Assembly (NCBI GenBank): GCA_030141605.1 | Contig: JAQGDQ010000376.1 | Coordinates: 62,001-126,000 of the forward strand | DNA: 64,000 nt | DNA from: Tubiluchus corallicola | Lineage: Eukaryota; Priapulida; Priapulimorpha; Priapulimorphida; Tubiluchidae | Direction of reading: 5' to 3' | In this document: positions 1 through 13,400 of the stretch, in pieces | How positions within the stretch are numbered: position 1 is the first letter of the stretch | Layout: the number at the start of each line of letters is the position of its first letter | Program-made: the position numbers and the translations under genes | The notes under the pieces: generated by a model | What the model was told of the DNA's origin: nothing | Database searches by the model: none | Seen by the model: only the letters and a program-made list of their open reading frames with translations

Positions 1-1353
1 CAGAACGTCAGTCAACCTGCGGGGGTCCCCCTCATAATGATCAATGAGGCGCTTTTATTTAGCGTTTACTCGATTGTTGGGGCTTTACTCACATGCCCAG
101 CCACATTTGCACTTAAAACCTATACGAAAGATACATCTAAAGCGTGTGTTCATGATTATTTTTGCTTTTTTTGCGTAATGAAGAATGGTGAAGCGTTGTG
201 CTTGGGGCACGTATAATGTGTATGTTCGCTGTCCAGAAAGATTAGGAGTTCGACTTATATTTCCCCAACCCAAAAAAGACTTAGACAAGTGTCACCGTTG
301 GGTCAGAGCATGCGGGAGGCCACATGAACAGCCCAAACTCTTAAAAAATAATAAAAATCGTGCTGTCTGCTCAGAGAAGTTTTCTAGTGTTTTATTATTA
401 TACTGTACTATTATTTATTACTGCTGGCTACATGTAGAATGTGTCTTGCTAAATCAGTTCTTAACGCACTGCAACAAGATATTCCAGATGCTGTACAACA
501 AAAAATAGGATTTCGTTGGTTGAGTTTGACTGGCTGAACGTACAGTAGTATAGTTAAATAGTTCAGCTGGGCTAACTTACTTGATTTTTATTTAATTTAT
601 TCAGTTTTCGTGTTCATGTTAGAATTAGGTACAAGACACTAAAATAATTTGTTTTTGGTGTAAGTAAAAGTATTATAAAAATTTTGGTTTACAACACAAC
701 ATGTAAAGCAAGGTTAATACACCGTTTCATATTTGTTATTTTAGTACTTTGTTGCAACTTTTTATTGATAACTAGCGCTTTTGTTGTAACTACGTTTGAA
801 ACTTCGCAATAAATCTTAATATAGTGCACATATCCTTGTGTATAATAATTAAGTCCTCTTTGTAAGGATTTACTAGACAAGTTCTTATAGTTTGGTTTGT
901 ATCACAATAATACATTTTCCGGAATCACCGATAAATCACTTAAAATTCACCACTCTCCGTGTTTTTTCGCGCTTGCTTATTGTAGCGACTTTCAGCGAGT
1001 GAGTGTTTGTGAGAACGTGTGTTACGTGATCAACGTGGGCGGGGCTAAACGCCGCTTGCAATCTATCTATACTCTTCTGCTTGAAACAGACCTTCCGTGT
1101 TTCGCAGCGTCCAGTCATTTTTGAATCTGTCATATTACTGAAGAATTTTTACCATTTACATCTGTTTGTTTATAAATCACTACTCTGTCCTAGAGCTGTA
1201 AATTAAATCCATTTTACAACTACGCTTAAGGAAGATGACAAGATGAATGGATACTCACACACGTTTTCCAAAATAAAGGCTACATGAAAATTCTGTCCAT
1301 TTGTCATATTTTCCCAAAAACATCTCATTAACAGTTCATTTTATTCTTTATAG
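1..1353. other. presumed KCNQ intron or upstream region, no recognised exon
   Basis: The first recognised KCNQ exon begins mid-protein at 1354 after a TTTATAG acceptor, so this stretch should be intron or contain the missing S1 exon. I see no S1-like sequence on the plus strand. A plus frame at 185-508 and a frame at 978-1124 are relatively GC-rich but match nothing I can name with confidence. The second contains a VINVGG motif, treated in the findings. Confidence 0.5.
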
Positions 1354-1480
1354 GAGATAGTAGTAGTGTGTTGGTTTTCCGTGGAGTACCTTATTAGGAT
1401 GTGGTCAGTCGGGTGCCGCTCAAGGTACCAAGGGATCCGGGGACGATTAAGGTTTGCCCGTCAACCCTTCTGCATAATAG
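1354..1480 (+). CDS. KCNQ: KCNQ exon: S2 and S2-S3 linker
   Basis: The exon encodes [17 protein letters not shown], then [21 protein letters not shown]. This is the S2 half and the basic S2-S3 linker (GRLRFAR) of KCNQ channels. The second acidic residue of the motif (VEYLIR) is the conserved S2 charge that pairs with S4 arginines. It ends in phase 1 before GTAACT and joins codon-perfectly to the next exon to give D-I-V. Confidence 0.93.
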
Positions 1481-4400
1481 GTAACTAGACTTCTTTAGCT
1501 TTTTATTATTTAGATACAATGTAAAACATGGTAGCCGAAATCAGGTTTTCACTTGTATGAGTAAATACGAGATGTGTCTACTGTCCTTAAAAAGACGCTA
1601 AGATGCCAAAACACTAAATAACCATTTTACAGTACCCATGTCCATTATACCTTATTTTACACATGCTGAGCATACTGAGGAGATAAGGCCTAAGTTGATT
1701 GCCTGAAAATGCTATGGTACCCACTTTGTTATTTACCAAATGGGCAATTGACCATGCAATACAGTGTGCAAGCCAGGATGCAAACACTCTACTGCAGGTC
1801 CTTTCATGATCTATGTTTGAATCTGCACAGATCATCTTCCCTTCTTCCTTGCTAAAACGTCAATAAAAAATCTATTGTTCATTCCTAAAAATGGTTCTGG
1901 TGCCACATTATACAGTAAGTAGCAGATCAGAAACTGAAACACACTATGACTAAAAAACTGAAACACAAATTACTAAAAAGGATACAGGCTTGAAACAGTA
2001 AAATACAGCACTTCCACTTTCATAGATTAACTGTTAATCTAACGAATGGGAATTAGAAAAGTGGTTTGAAAAGAAACACTTTAATTCCAGATATAGTTGT
2101 AGTCGCAGCTTCGGCGGTGGTTCTAGCCATGGGGAGTAGTGGTCAGGTACTAGCAGCTTCGGCATTACGTGGACTGAGATTCTTTCAGATTTTGCGAATG
2201 GTCCGGATGGATAGACGGGGAGGGACATGGAAGTTGCTGGGTTCTGTTGTCTGGGCTCACAGACAGGTAAGTGAGCTGGTTGATTCACTTAATTGTTATA
2301 CATTGGGAATACATGTCCAAAGTCCAAACTTCCAGGCAATCTAGTCTGTCTAATCAATCTAGCATCTTGAACATGCAGCGTGTTATCTATTTTTAATGGT
2401 GGCTGGGGCAGATGAGAAAAGCAAATCCCTTTGCAGAAGTGTGCTGACCAGCAATAAGAGACTTAAACTGATTTCAGGAAAGGAAATGATAAAATTAAAT
2501 AAAAAGAAAGTCATGAATACAGTTCTTCTACAAAAAAAGTCTACAAGGTAATGTATCGCAACATAACATCCAGAAGCATTCATGTGACATTACATCATGC
2601 AATATTGTTTAACATAACGTAACATATATTGTAACTTAAGACATAATCACGATAGTTCATATGTAACAATATATAGTGCAACAATAATACTAATATTTAA
2701 GCATTGTTCTGATTTCTGATTTGTTGTTCCTTGCACCCACCCTGAGAAGCACTACAGGTTTTTTAATTCTTATATAAGCAAAAACAACTATCAATCGCTA
2801 ATCAGTAAGTTCAGTTTTAGATGAATTCAACAGTTTGTCAGAGGAAGCCACTGTCCCTTGCAAAACACAACAATATTTTATACACAATAACTGCCAAAAT
2901 TGAAAACAGAATTGAAAATATATAAATTTACATAATTTATATGGCACTTCGTTAGTGTGTTACATCTTGTAGGTTTTACTCCTCGTCTGGTTATCAGCTG
3001 AGTTAACAACGTAAAAAAATATTCTATCGTTTTACTATTACTAGTGACTAACTAATAAAAATGATAAATAAACATGCCAAAAATTGACACCAAACTTTGT
3101 CAATGGCGATTTCAAAAGTGAGTGATTTTTTCTTATGTTAATTCTGTCTCACACACACGCACGCATGCGCTGATAACCACTCCAGGTTTTAATAAATCCA
3201 GTTTTTCCCTCCGACAACTTATCTGTGGAATTCTCTGCTAGGACACTGTTTCTTAAAAACTGCAAGAGAAACATCAGCATATCCCCTATTAACTTCAAGT
3301 TTTTGCTGTAGCCCGTTACCATAAGATCCATTTCAGATTTATAAAATTCCTGGAAGACAAAATGCCTTGCGACATTCCTCACGAAAAGGGAACTTTGTTT
3401 TCTATGGCGTATTTCACATAGACTCATGAGGAATTTTCCTCGTTTAATTCCTCCTGAAGAATTCTGTCGCCAGCTAGAAGCTATGCTCCTTTTCACGAGG
3501 ACATTTGTCGCTTGGTAGAAGCAGAAGTACTGCATGTTCCATTTTCGTGAGAATTCCTCGCGCAGTTCACACTAAAATTTAACTAGTCACTTACTCCTTT
3601 CTTGTTTAACGAACAACAATTACAGTGAACTCTCGTTATAAGAATCACCTCGGGAGAAGGCAAAGTGATTCTTATAACGAGCATGACCCAGAATTGCTTT
3701 AAAAAATTTTATGCACGTAAAAATTATTTATTTGCCGAAATTACGCTAGAAACGACATGAAACAGCATAATGTTTTTCTGGACTAAAAAGAACCTAAAAA
3801 TTGCTAGACTAATGTTTTTATTTCATGGTTGGGTAAATATTTCATGATGCCAGAATTGCCTTAAAATTTTTTTAATGCACATAATTTTTGTCATAAAACA
3901 AACAAATTTGAAATCTCTGTGGTGTCCGCCACGCCCACTGCGCAGAACCATGTAAGCAGGGCATGAGAGACAATGGAGTTGGCGCCAAAATTGATTCTAC
4001 TATCGAAAGAAGGGTGATTCTTATACGAGCAGATTTTCACTAGGAAAATACAGATTCAATTCGGGAAACGCGATTTTGATTCTTATATCGAGCTGATTCT
4101 TATACGTGTGATTCTTGTAACGAGAGTCCACTGTAACACAATTCAGCATGAAATTATACGTTTTCAATAATATTTCTTTTTTTAACATACAGACGATTTT
4201 TTCTTTTGTTAATGCAAGAGTTATGATTACATCCGTGAAAAACAAAAATATATTTATTTTTATATGTATATTTTTAGATTATGAAGTGGTTCGAACTTTA
4301 CTAAAAAATAAACAAGTCTAACATTACATTGTCCAACATTATTAACTGTACTTTGTATATGAGAAACTGTAAATGTAACTTGATTTAAACATGATAATAT

Positions 4401-7400
4401 AAAATATCAAATTACAAAGTTATAGGGTCAACACATTCTCTGAAATTTACATCTTCTTTGTAATCGAGTCCTGGAGTAAAGCTGTTAACTCGTCGAAAGT
4501 GTCAGGGTCATTATAGTGTATCTGTAGACTTTCTCCCGATCATCTCTCCACTGGCCGTACAAGGTTTCAACAACATCTTGGTGCCGTCTTCTTTTGTTAA
4601 TTAGATGCATCCAATAATGATGCTAATTAATACTGCTCTAATAGCAGTAAACGCTCAGCAAAAACATTACGTCGTCCTCGCAAAGTAGCTGGTGCTAGTT
4701 GGACGCGCGTTAAAAAAAGCGCCGTCCGTGTGTGAAAATAAACTTTCTTGGTACATGCAGGAGAAATAAATCAGAAATATTTTCAGACCTTCTAGCAGCA
4801 CATCACTGCGTCATTTTCATTGTCTCCTCACTGTGAAATGGTCTAAGATGCCAATGACCTTGTTAGTACAAAAACACAATGAGAACACAGTTTGAAATGT
4901 GGCCATTCGACACGAGACGAAAAAACTGTATTGACAATTTTCAAAGACAAAAACTTCCGATCAAATATAAGATCTGCAATCCAAAATTGAACCGACAGAA
5001 TCACCAAGTGATGTCCAAAAAGTGCAAATTTCTTAAAATGTTGAACTGCCAGATAGCCACTCTGAAAAGAGGTTGCAGCATTTAGGTCCACGATTGTTAG
5101 ACTTGGGACTTGATTTCACAGAAAAACCTTTTTTGCATTGGTAACTGACCCAGGGTTCAATCATTTTAATGCCACAGATATGGTTTGAATGCTGACAAAA
5201 TAATTGCTTTACTCAATAAGATGACTGGAGCAAGGCTAGCGTCAACAAGCAAGCAGGGTTTTAATGCTTATGCGATTGTATAGTTCACCGAGCTTGTTTA
5301 ATTAGAAAACGCATCCATCATTCAAACGTCAATAGCACTTTTCAAGCAGCAAAGCTTTGTGGTGGCTTTCAGTTTCATTAACGTCCATGATTGACAGAGA
5401 CGCAAAAGCCTTAAAATGAATTCCGGCGAGTCTGTATTCTGCAGGCGAAATGAACAGCATGATAGACACCTATCATCCGCATACAAATCATAGTTGTTAT
5501 TATGCAAATGAACCTTTTAGTTTACTATGCCTGGCTGATCAGATAAAATCACTATCATTTGCATGTAAAGCACTATAGTTTCCTGCATCATTTCAGCTAA
5601 TGCATTCTGATGCAAAAGTGGAAAAAGTGATTGGTAATCCAAGCAGTTAATGGTTATTACAGTCATTGCTGAGACTTCCTTCCGTTCTCTCTGTCTCTTC
5701 TCTTGCCTTGTGGGTTGAGTTTTGCTAGTGCTGCCACTCTCTCTCTGTCTTTTGTTCTTCCCACACTGTACAGCTCTCTCTCTCTCTTGCTTAATTTTTT
5801 CACTTACGCATACATATGCAAGAACATGCACACACTCACACACACACGCGCGCGCACGCACGCACGTCATGCACGCGCACCTCAGAAAATATTCATACAC
5901 AATTTTTCGTGCAATTTCAATTTCGTGGTCAAGTCACAGCTAAGACATAACAAATTATTTATATGGTTATGTAACTAAACACGTGGATTATTCATAACAA
6001 GACGAACCGAAACAAGCAATATGAATCACTGCTAAGGAATATTTTTTTTAAACTCAATCTCTTGAACTTTATTGACCTCAAAGGCAAATTCAAATAAAAA
6101 TTGTTATTATTATTTATATTGTTGTTGATGCAGTTCATATGTTTATATATTACATGTTTTAATTAACGTCATGAAGATGCTGTGACGAACTAAACATTTG
6201 GCATGTACGTCACATGAAATCATCTTGTTGCTGTAGGTAAAATCGTGTATCATAACCAAAATTTTGAACAGTTAGCTGCTTTCCAAGAAACTGTTGTATT
6301 TTTATGGCGAATCTAATTGAATTGTTATTTTTCAGGAATTAATCACAACCTTGTACATTGGTTTTCTTGGGCTCATTTTCTCATCTTTTCTGGTTTACCT
6401 AGCAGAGAGAGACACAAACCGAAAGTTTAAGAGCTATGCCGATGCACTCTGGTGGGGCGTGGTGAGTAATGCAACAAAAAGTTGAATTTTTGTAAAACAC
6501 AAGAAACACATCATATCAAGTTTCTAGTAGTTAATCAGTCAATACATTGCATTATGCCTCCACAAGGCTTCTAGCGTTTTTCATGTCATCACAAAACAAA
6601 AAACTTTTAAATTGATTTTAGATCACCCTTTCAACTGTGGGATATGGCGATTCGTATCCAGAGAGTTGGGTAGGAAAGATGATAGCAGCATTTATGGCTC
6701 TTTTGGGGATTTCATTCTTTGCCTTGCCTGCAGTAAGTATAGAGATCACTTCCTTCAGTTGTTTTACCTAAGAAAATTCTGTCTGAAAAAGTATTAGCAC
6801 AAGTATTAGCAAATGAAGGTATGCCAAATAAATGTAGTTATTCAATTTAGTCTGTTAACAGAATAAAAGAAAACTAAGCATACAGTAAACAACCAATTTT
6901 TTCACAATTTATGGGAGAAGTAAAAAATACCCTAAGTACTTCGTATCTCATTGTTACCACTGAATTTTTGCAACATGAATATGTTCTTTATTTTCCTCTT
7001 GTTTTACTTCTTTAGTCTTTCAAAAGTTAGTGATCATGCATTATTTTCCTATTGTCATGCCTTAATAGAGTGTTTTCATGCGATATGCTCAATTATTTCC
7101 TTTTATCCTTTTTATTGCGCATTATTATTTCACACTCATCATCGCCATTCGAATTTTTTATTTTTTCTACTATATAATTTTATTTTTGATTGTTTGCTGA
7201 TCCCATTGTTCACTAATTTGTTACACTCATTGTTCACTAAATTACCATTGCCTCCTTAGTGGCCAGTTATCCAGTTGTCACTCCTTTTACTGTACACATC
7301 TCATTACCATCGCTTCTTCGTTCACTCCTGTTATTGCTGTTTCTTAAAAGTTCATTGAGCTTACTGAAGTATTCGTCTTCTTCAATGAATTACCATTTAC

Positions 7401-10400
7401 TCACCGTATTTTCAACGTTTCTTCATTCTTCACACATTTATTGCCATTACTGCTATAATGTTCACACGTCGTGGTACCATCACCACTTTTGTTGTTTTCT
7501 AATCCGATTATCACTGACTTTACTGTTACTTTATTGCTCACTTATAGTGTTATTATTGCTTCTTCATTTCAGCTCCTCTCATAATCATCATTTTTCAGTC
7601 TTCCCTTAGCAACTAGTCAACTACTAATTTTACAAAGCTGTAAGAACTTCGTATTTCACCAGAATTTGTTGTTTTGTTTTCAACAATTCATGTTTTACAG
7701 AAGTTTTTCTATAAACCTAAAAATCTATTGTGTTAGATGAGTGCATGTATGGCATGATAAAATAGTTGTGTGTTGTTGTAACAGCTTGAGATCTGTATAA
7801 CCCTTATATTGGAGTATTTCATTGCTTTCAAAAACAAACAAACGATTTCGAAAAATGTTTAGTCAACAAACACAGAACAAGCTTCATCAGTCAATTGACA
7901 ACTTGTACGAAGTCACAACTACGATAGTAAACGTTTTGAATATCAGGGAATGCTAGACACAAGAACTGTGAATTAGTGTTAAAGCAAGTCATGCTGTATT
8001 TTGCCTAAGTAATCAAAGAAATTATTGCTTGGGTTGCAGAACTAGTCATTTTTACTCATTACCAGTTCTAGACAGTATCACATGGTTAACCAATTAAATA
8101 TCGATTGTGGATTCTTTGTATGATTGACAAACACAATACAGAATATACGCTCACGGAAGCAAGTCATAAGCTTATTTGAACTTTGAAAAGTCATAAGCCT
8201 TTAAAAATGAATAAGTGATCGAAACATGAAACTGCAGTTCCAAACAGTGTTTAGCAAACGTTGTTGTAACTCATGAAATACTAGTGGTTCTATAATTCTA
8301 ATTTCAAATGTCGAGTAACGGTTCCGTAAATCAGGGATTAAGCAGATTGCTTTCGGGCAGTCATTAAATTCTGGCTTAGTCCACAAAACTAACGTGGACA
8401 AGCACTAAATTTAATAAGCGGCTTCACTTTACAACTTACTCAGTTGAGACTGGTAGAAATACATAGGAAATCTTCTTACATAAATTGCAGGCTGACATCT
8501 AGGCAATTATTGACATAAGGAGACAAGAGGTACAATATTTGCAAAGCAGCTATCAGTGTCAGTTCACTTGATCAAACTCGCATTGCAGCAAAATCGTGTA
8601 CAGTTTCAAATGCAATAGTACAGGAAGGGTTGACAGCAACCATTCTACTAGTACAATAATTGATGAATGTTTGCAGCTCCGGTAATAGTTGTTTGAGACT
8701 GGATACTAAAGATTTCTGAGATATATTTATAAAAGAAACCAAAATAAAAGATTGTCCGTCAAAACCCAGATTTTTATAAAACATCAAACCATATTTGCAT
8801 TTACAACTATGGTCCAAGCCTTGCATAAATGCAAAGTTTCGGTACATTACTGATAATTACATTGTGGCTATGATTAATTAGTTGCACCATAGAAACTGAG
8901 AAATATTAACGCACAATATTAATGCATGAAAAATCGACAAGTTGATTATAGTGCCAATAAATCACATGTGATGCATATTATATTATTCAATGCTTGTAGG
9001 GTATTCTCGGATCAGGCTTTGCTCTCAAGGTACAACAACATCAAAGGCAGAAACATTTGAATCGCCGCCGTCAGCCGGCCGCACAGTTAATACAATGCCT
9101 ATGGAGATGTTATGCAGCCGATGAGAATTCATGTTCAGTGGCAACATGGCAGGTGCATGTACATCGTCCTACAACTGTTAATTCCTCGTAAGTTATTACA
9201 TTTTGCCTTAATAGCAAAACATTTCAGAAATGCTACTTACTAAACTAAAACTAATACTCATTGATCGTCTATTGCAGGTAGGATGTATTACTGATTAATG
9301 GATTTTAAATTTATTACTATAATTAATCATCAGTTTTATAGAGAAAGATCACATCAAACTTACAAATTGAACCCAGGGCTTTTTGACTGCTTGTTTAATT
9401 GTCTATGTGTGTTGTTACACATTGTTAACTGCAGTGAATGTTAAATGCAACCAGTAATGCATGCCAAGTTGTCCAACTTGGACATGCCAACATAAACGTA
9501 GTGTAGACTTCAGAAAGCATTACTGTCATCTCTGGGATATAAGTGATTGCTGTGCAAAAGTTAGCAGTAAAGAAATCTAGATAACAAAATTAATTTGACT
9601 GCAACAAGATATTTATTTGGGAAAGAAAAAAGTGTTCACTCCAAATATATAATGTTTGATTAAATAAAGTTAAACATACTGCTTTCGATCATAGTGCCAA
9701 TAAATGGTCATAATTGTAATAGCACTTATACCGTTTTGCATTTACGTATTTTGTTGACTTGTTAAATCATAGTTTTTAATGGTAATGAATTGCGTCTGGA
9801 TAGTGAACACAACCGTTCTTTTATAATTATGATGGGACTGATGGGATGAGAATTTTCTGCTGTAATTTTCTAATCAAAAGGAAGCCATGTACGTGATAGA
9901 TTTAAAAATATCTAAGCAATAATAAACAGCGATGATAGTACCGTACTTCTGCTCTTCATTCATTAATCACTCAAGAGATTTGAAGTGTTTCATACTTTTT
10001 TCATTAGTCAGCAATGTTATCCGTTCACCATTACTTTACTGCTGCAGCTGTATAAATTAGTGATATTAATCAGTGGGTTCCCAAATACCCATGAGACAAG
10101 AAATTTGATGAATGGCTAATTTCAACACATTTTATGCGAATAATTACAAAATGCACTTCATCTCAGAAAAGTTTATTAGCGTGCATAATTTAATTAAGTA
10201 ACAAAACTTTTATAAGCGCAGAATAAATGTACACTTGAGACTTGGGAATAGAATAACCTAATTATCACTTATTAAAATCAAGATATAGGTTGAAAGAAGA
10301 TGGAAATCTGATAGCTCTAATTAAGATTTTGCAACAGAAAAACCTTCTTAATTCTCATACAGCTTTTTCTTTCTCATTTATTTTGTTCTCTGCAAACAAT

Positions 10401-13400
10401 TATTTCGCCTTGCAAGCTTGCGTAGGTTTTGCAAACTTTCAGGGTGGGTAGCCCTGGGCAGGGTAAGGTACAGAGACTATATATGTGTGTTTTTCTGAGT
10501 GGCCAAGAGACATGACATGGACGAAACTGTTAAAACAGGACTTTGTGAATAACTGGCCAAATAAACAAGCTGGAGTTGCGAAAATTGCAGGGTACGTATC
10601 TGGGCTACGCGTTCAGACAAGTAGTACTTAACAATGACCTTGGATTAAAGGATCAAAGACAATATATATACATATATATATATATATCAGTTTTTCGCAA
10701 GACTATCTCCTACAGTTTTGAGCTAGAGCCACAATTTTTTGCCTAATAATAATATTATTATTATTATTACTGTAACATTGTTATTATTATTATTATTATT
10801 ATTATCTAGTGTGTGACTAGAATGGCTCAAGTACTTATGCATTGCTGAATATGGGTCAGTTGGATAGTGAAAAAAATTTCCGCTACGAGTGAAAACCTAG
10901 ACGTTTTTCCAGTCTTGAAGAATAATGGCTTGCAGTAAATTTAATGAAAGGTCTCAATTAGACAAATTGAATGGTATAAGTTATGCCGAGATCTTTGACC
11001 CCACAAAAGCAAAATGGGGGTTAAAGAAACAATGCCTTCTTTCGACCAAAACTAGCATGTACAGTAAATCAAATGAAAGGTCTTGACGAGATGAATTGAA
11101 TGGTATGAGTTGACATGAGATTGGTTGACGTTTGAACTACAAGCAACGTGTTAAAAAGTTACAAGTTGCAAGTTCATTGTGAAATGCAGTTTCTAGATAA
11201 TCAAGTAATGCGAATTCAATAAAATAAAAAATAATAACTTCAAACAAAAGGCTGATGTCTTTTACAAGGGCAATTCTATACGTATTGTTTGGAAAATCTT
11301 CATCTTCTGATCATGTCAGAAATATTGTTAGCTAGCTGTCTTCAGTAAATTTCATTTTATCCCCAAACCACAACAGTTTGTGTATTTCAAAGACTGGCTA
11401 AACAACTATGCTTTACTTACTACTACAACCACTCTATGGCATTTGATTTTTCATCTTTTCAACTTCCTTCATCAAGGAGGGAGAATGGCAAGCTCACCAT
11501 GCAGGGTTTGGTGACATTAGTAACAAATCCTACTATGACCTTCGATCTCCATGTTAAATCCAGTAGAGAGTAGTAATATTAACTGTAGAGCGTTGGACAC
11601 TTTCAGACACTATCTCAAGCAAATGGCTGGGTAAGCAAACAAAGACAGATATTTTCCAACTCTAAGAAGATTTCCCAAGTCTAAGAACCTATTAGCCACT
11701 AACAGTTATGTACTTTTTGCAGAAGCACGTAAGATTTTAGAAGCCACAATCTCAATTAATTATAAACCATATTCTGTCAGCTTGAATATCACAAGGAAAA
11801 GTAAGGGTAAAAAGTTGAGCATAATTTAACCACATTATGGCTGACTGAATATTGTTGAACTAAGATGAGTTCTGTTAACCTTAGATAAATTTATTGATAC
11901 TTAATGCTGTTCTTTTATTCACTTAAACTGCTGAATATAAGCACGAATCCCTTGGCACGAATTAAAGGCTTAACTCTTGAATATTATAATGGGAAAAGAA
12001 ATTTGAGTGTTTCACCGTATATAATACAAACACAACTTAATTAGGACATGATGAAAAATAACCTTTGTCTTTTGGCAGATTTAAATACAATTCATCGTTT
12101 GTAAGCCGGTTTTCGGTGCGGCGGAGGGATAGAACAGGCAATGTCTCACCACAAGTAAAAAATAGTCCAATATCAAATTTGATGAGGCCACCTGGATTAA
12201 CTGTTGGTGTGGGTTTAGATGAAGAACTGAAGAGCAGCCATCTCGACCTAACGACCCATCCCTCCCTACGAAAAGTAGACTCAGCAATATCTTTACAAAA
12301 TACTGAAGGTAAGAAATGACATGTTCATAGCATGACATGAATATTTTATATTCTGGGTCTTTAGTATTACAGTTGCCACAATTCGAAATTAGTCCAACTT
12401 TGCAACAATGCTTTGGTAGGAGCTTGCTAATTTTGCTTTTATTTTATGCTAGTTTTATGCTTCAGAAAGCCAACACTACCTAAACACAACCAAAAGACGA
12501 TGTCGAGCTTAATCTTCTTACATTCTTACAGATGATGATATGCTAGTTCGTGAACTCACGCAAGTGCACAAAGTCGCAATAAGAGCAATACGCAAAATTA
12601 GATATTTTGTGGCACGCCGAAAGTTCAAGGAAGCCTTACGGCCGTATGACGTAAAAGACGTGATAGAGCAATACTCAGCTGGACATGTAGATATGCTTAG
12701 CCGAGTAAAGAACCTTCAGCACAGGTGAGAATCTGGATGATTGGTTATATAGATAGCAAAGCTAGATTAAGCTTTAGCTGTAGTACTGTTGGCAGTTCTC
12801 ATAAGGCGTACTATGTTTAGCATAAGTGCTTAGCATAAAGTGTTTAGCTTTAGCTATTATTTGTCTGCAATGCTGCATGTTTGATATAAGACATCAAAAT
12901 GCCATTTTCTGGCAAAAGTGTATTGACTAACTATGACATATTTGCTTCCATTCAAATACTACTACTGGTTTTCCAGGTTAGACCAAATCTTAGGCAAAAT
13001 TGGTTCCAAGGGTCGAGATGTGTATGACTCAAAACAAAGCCTTGCTTCGAGAATAGTGAAAGTGGAACGAACGGTAAGTGGTTTCCCCGAATCAGACTAT
13101 ATAACCGGAAAAACATAAGTGCCTCTTGATGCAATTTCAAATATCATCAAAATCTGAAAATCACAATTAAAAATGTACGACATAAGAAATAAACAGAGAA
13201 AGTCTGAAATTTAGTTGTCTTGAAAATATTTTGAAGATGTCGACCATTAACAGCCAAGCGACATGATCTATCTTGCAAAATAGTTACCGAAGACTCAAAC
13301 TACAACATTCTTATTTTCTATACACACTTAATTACTCTTTATTTCTATTCTAATTATATAAGCTAGTTATCATTTATCACAGTATGTCTAGTGTTGAGGC

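Larger units (their letters stand above)
2267..6335 (+). other. KCNQ: KCNQ intron with a MITE and low-complexity tracts
   Basis: This 4.1-kb intron separates S4 from S5. It contains a TA-flanked terminal-inverted-repeat element (3623-4133), an unexplained minus-strand ORF (3149-3535), and a CT-rich then CA/CG-alternating tract (about 5690-5880). No further host exon is evident. Confidence 0.8.
9188..12078 (+). other. KCNQ: KCNQ intron with simple repeats and an old duplication
   Basis: Contents: a TA microsatellite (10661-10687), ATT repeats (10745-10805) and a diverged direct duplication (10933-10992 and 11062-11121). No exon is recognised. Confidence 0.75.

Noticed and set aside
5322-5507. 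YADD-like motif (LYADDRCLS) suggesting reverse transcriptase
   Set aside because: A four-residue match only; the neighbouring residues do not fit any RT block and the frame is short.
5517-5900. 127-codon minus ORF with Cys/Val/Arg repeats
   Set aside because: It reads through the CA/CG and CT simple repeats; the composition explains it.
7259-7609. 116-codon plus-strand ORF
   Set aside because: Leu/Ser/Phe-rich low complexity from a pyrimidine-rich tract, with no domain; it lies in a KCNQ intron.
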